64,000 bases of DNA from NCBI RefSeq assembly GCF_005083845.1, contig NZ_CP034894.1, forward strand, positions 310,001 to 374,000. Direction: 5' to 3'. This DNA is from Buchnera aphidicola (Aphis helianthi). GTDB taxonomy: Bacteria > Pseudomonadota > Gammaproteobacteria > Enterobacterales > Enterobacteriaceae. Positions 62,640-64,000 of the stretch are shown one piece after another. A program made the translations under genes and the position numbers. The notes below the pieces were generated by a model that worked only from the letters and a program-made list of their open reading frames with translations, did no database searches and was not told where the DNA came from. The first letter of the stretch is position 1. Each line of letters begins with the position of its first letter.

Positions 62640-63746
62640 ATGTTCAAGATAATATCGTTATTAAAATTTATTATTTGTATTTTAATAAGTTTTTATTCTT
62701 TTGCTCATGCCGAAAAAATACGTGATTTAACTAGTATTGAAGGTATAAGGGACAATCAACTAATTGGGTATGGTTTGATAGTAGGTTTAGATGGAACTGG
62801 TGATCAATCAACACAAGCTCCATTCACTAATCAATCATTATACAATATGCTTTCTCAATTAGGTGTTACTATACCCCCAGGTACCAATATGCATTTAAAA
62901 AATGTTGCTGCTGTAATAGTCACAGCACAACTGCCTCCATTTAGTCATTTAGGAGAAAAAATAGATGTAGTAGTATCATCTATGGGTAATGCGAAAAGTC
63001 TGAAAGGAGGAACGTTGCTAATGACTCCTTTAAAAGGAACTGATAATCAAATTTATGCAATTGCCCAAGGAAATATATTAATTTCTGAAAGATTTAACCA
63101 TAAAAATAATAATTTTATTAGATTTAACCAGGTAAATTCAGGAAGAATTAATCATGGAGCAACAATCGAAAAGGAAATAAATACTGATTTTGGAAAGAAA
63201 AAAATAATTAATTTACAATTAAATCAAGAAGATTTTAGTATTGCACAAAAAATTAGCGATATGATTAATGTAAAGTATCCAGATACAGCCATAGCCATTG
63301 ATGCTAAAACAGTTCAATTAAATACATATGCTAATAATACAATACAAGTTCATATGCTTTCTAATATTCAAAATATAGATATTTCTATTCCCTCACAAGA
63401 AGCTAAAGTAATAATTAACCCCCGGACTGGTTCAATTGTTATGACTGAAGAAGTAAAATTAGGAACATGTATTATTTCACATAAAAATTTATCTGTAGTT
63501 ATCCATAAATTAATTAATCAAAGTAATCATTTAAGTTTGTTACAATCATTATCAAATGATACAAATAATTCACTGACGAATATTATTTATAAAAATTACC
63601 TTGAAAATAAAATATTTAATCATGAAAATTTAAATAATGTAATACGAGCACTAAATTCTTTAGGAACTAAGCCTGATGAACTAATATCTATTCTTCAATC
63701 AATGAAAAGTGCGGGTTGTCTTCATGCTAAATTGGAAATTATTTAA
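62640..63746 (+). CDS. flgI: Flagellar P-ring protein FlgI
   Basis: Periplasmic ring protein, 368 aa (E. coli 365). The signal peptide (about 1-24, ending FAHA) precedes EKIRDLTSIEGIRDNQLIGYGLIVGLDGTGD. The central VSSMGNAKSLKGGTLLMTPLKG and C-terminal INPRTGSIVMTEEVKLG are well conserved. Its stop codon overlaps the flgJ start (TAATG). A 196-bp gap with a hairpin separates it from flgH, so it may also have its own promoter. Confidence 0.96.
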   Translation: MFKIISLLKFIICILISFYSFAHAEKIRDLTSIEGIRDNQLIGYGLIVGLDGTGDQSTQAPFTNQSLYNMLSQLGVTIPPGTNMHLKNVAAVIVTAQLPPFSHLGEKIDVVVSSMGNAKSLKGGTLLMTPLKGTDNQIYAIAQGNILISERFNHKNNNFIRFNQVNSGRINHGATIEKEINTDFGKKKIINLQLNQEDFSIAQKISDMINVKYPDTAIAIDAKTVQLNTYANNTIQVHMLSNIQNIDISIPSQEAKVIINPRTGSIVMTEEVKLGTCIISHKNLSVVIHKLINQSNHLSLLQSLSNDTNNSLTNIIYKNYLENKIFNHENLNNVIRALNSLGTKPDELISILQSMKSAGCLHAKLEII

Positions 63747-64000
63747 TGCAAAATTATTTATCTTTATTTAATATAATGAACCATCATGCTAAATTTGTCG
63801 ATGATTTACAACATAAAGTAAAAATTAATCCGAAAAAATATGCCTTAGAAACAGCTAGGGGAGTTGAAGGTATTTTTATTCATATGCTATTAAAAAGTAT
63901 GAGATGTTCTTTAACAGAAGGAAATTTATTAGATAATAATCAAAGTCGTTTATATACTGAAATATATGATGAACAAATTTCGAAAGAATTAACTAAAAAG
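63746..64000 (+). CDS. flgJ: Rod-associated protein FlgJ (partial, cut by window end)
   Basis: The first 85 codons are in the window and continue past its end. TAATG overlap with flgI indicates translational coupling. The rod-binding domain is recognisable: ARGVEGIFIHMLLKSMR (about 37-53) and RLYTEIYDEQISKEL (about 67-81). FlgJ caps the growing rod. Whether the C-terminal muramidase domain of E. coli FlgJ follows cannot be seen here. Confidence 0.92.
   Translation, partial: MQNYLSLFNIMNHHAKFVDDLQHKVKINPKKYALETARGVEGIFIHMLLKSMRCSLTEGNLLDNNQSRLYTEIYDEQISKELTKK

Overview
The window is a piece of the chromosome of an aphid endosymbiont, almost certainly Buchnera aphidicola. The DNA is strongly AT-rich. 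Every gene is a recognisable enterobacterial orthologue, often a little shorter than in E. coli, and codons lean to A/T. Intergenic DNA is short and nearly pure A/T. No insertion sequence, prophage, CRISPR array or recently acquired gene is visible. The gene set is typical of Buchnera: bioABD without bioF/bioC, sucAB, lolCDE, a shortened mfd, and the hook-basal-body operon. I cannot name the host species from the sequence alone.

Layout. 1-10.7 kb: ispG, hisS, glyA, then the late biotin genes (bioD, bioB, divergent bioA), pgl and mfd. 10.7-11.4 kb is a 733-bp spacer without genes. 11.4-17.1 kb: the lipoprotein-release transporter lolCDE, gapA, queF, fldA. 17.3-25.7 kb: phrB, the Nif3-family ybgI, 2-oxoglutarate dehydrogenase sucAB, gpmA, pfkA. 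25.8-34.1 kb: glpF, then a reverse-strand block tpiA, ihfB, rpsA, cmk, aroA, serC, serS. 34.4-42.3 kb: trxB, infA, aspS, znuBC (no znuA), mepM, pykA. 42.6-51.5 kb: zwf, htpX, cspC, yoaE, tsaB, minCDE, rsmC. 51.5-52 kb: three tRNA genes (Leu-UAA, Cys-GCA, Ser-UGA). 52-56 kb: ompA, murJ, pyrC. 56-64 kb: flgN, flgA and the flgBCDEFGHIJ operon, with flgJ running off the window.

How the genes work together. Central carbon flow is well covered: gpmA, pfkA, tpiA, gapA and pykA for glycolysis, zwf and pgl for the oxidative pentose-phosphate entry, and sucAB as the E1/E2 parts of 2-oxoglutarate dehydrogenase. Nutrition-related steps are glyA/serC (serine and glycine), aroA (chorismate) and bioABD (KAPA to biotin). 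Envelope genes are lolCDE, murJ, ompA and mepM. The flagellar genes encode rod, hook, rings and chaperone. In this lineage they are known to build basal bodies used as export machines rather than for swimming.

What stands out. I found no new multi-gene system. The best leads are these. (1) Two conserved genes beside rpsA, cmk and ihfB, are each out of frame at an 11-base poly(A) tract, which points to rescue by transcriptional slippage, or else to a homopolymer sequencing error. (2) All three selectivity-filter residues of GlpF are replaced. (3) A long imperfect hairpin lies between bioB and bioD. (4) cspC has a promoter and long leader that can fold by pairing distant arms. (5) Mfd has lost its UvrA-binding half. 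(6) The ZnuBC transporter has lost its binding-protein gene at the locus. (7) A perfect 13-bp hairpin without a U-tract lies between flgH and flgI.
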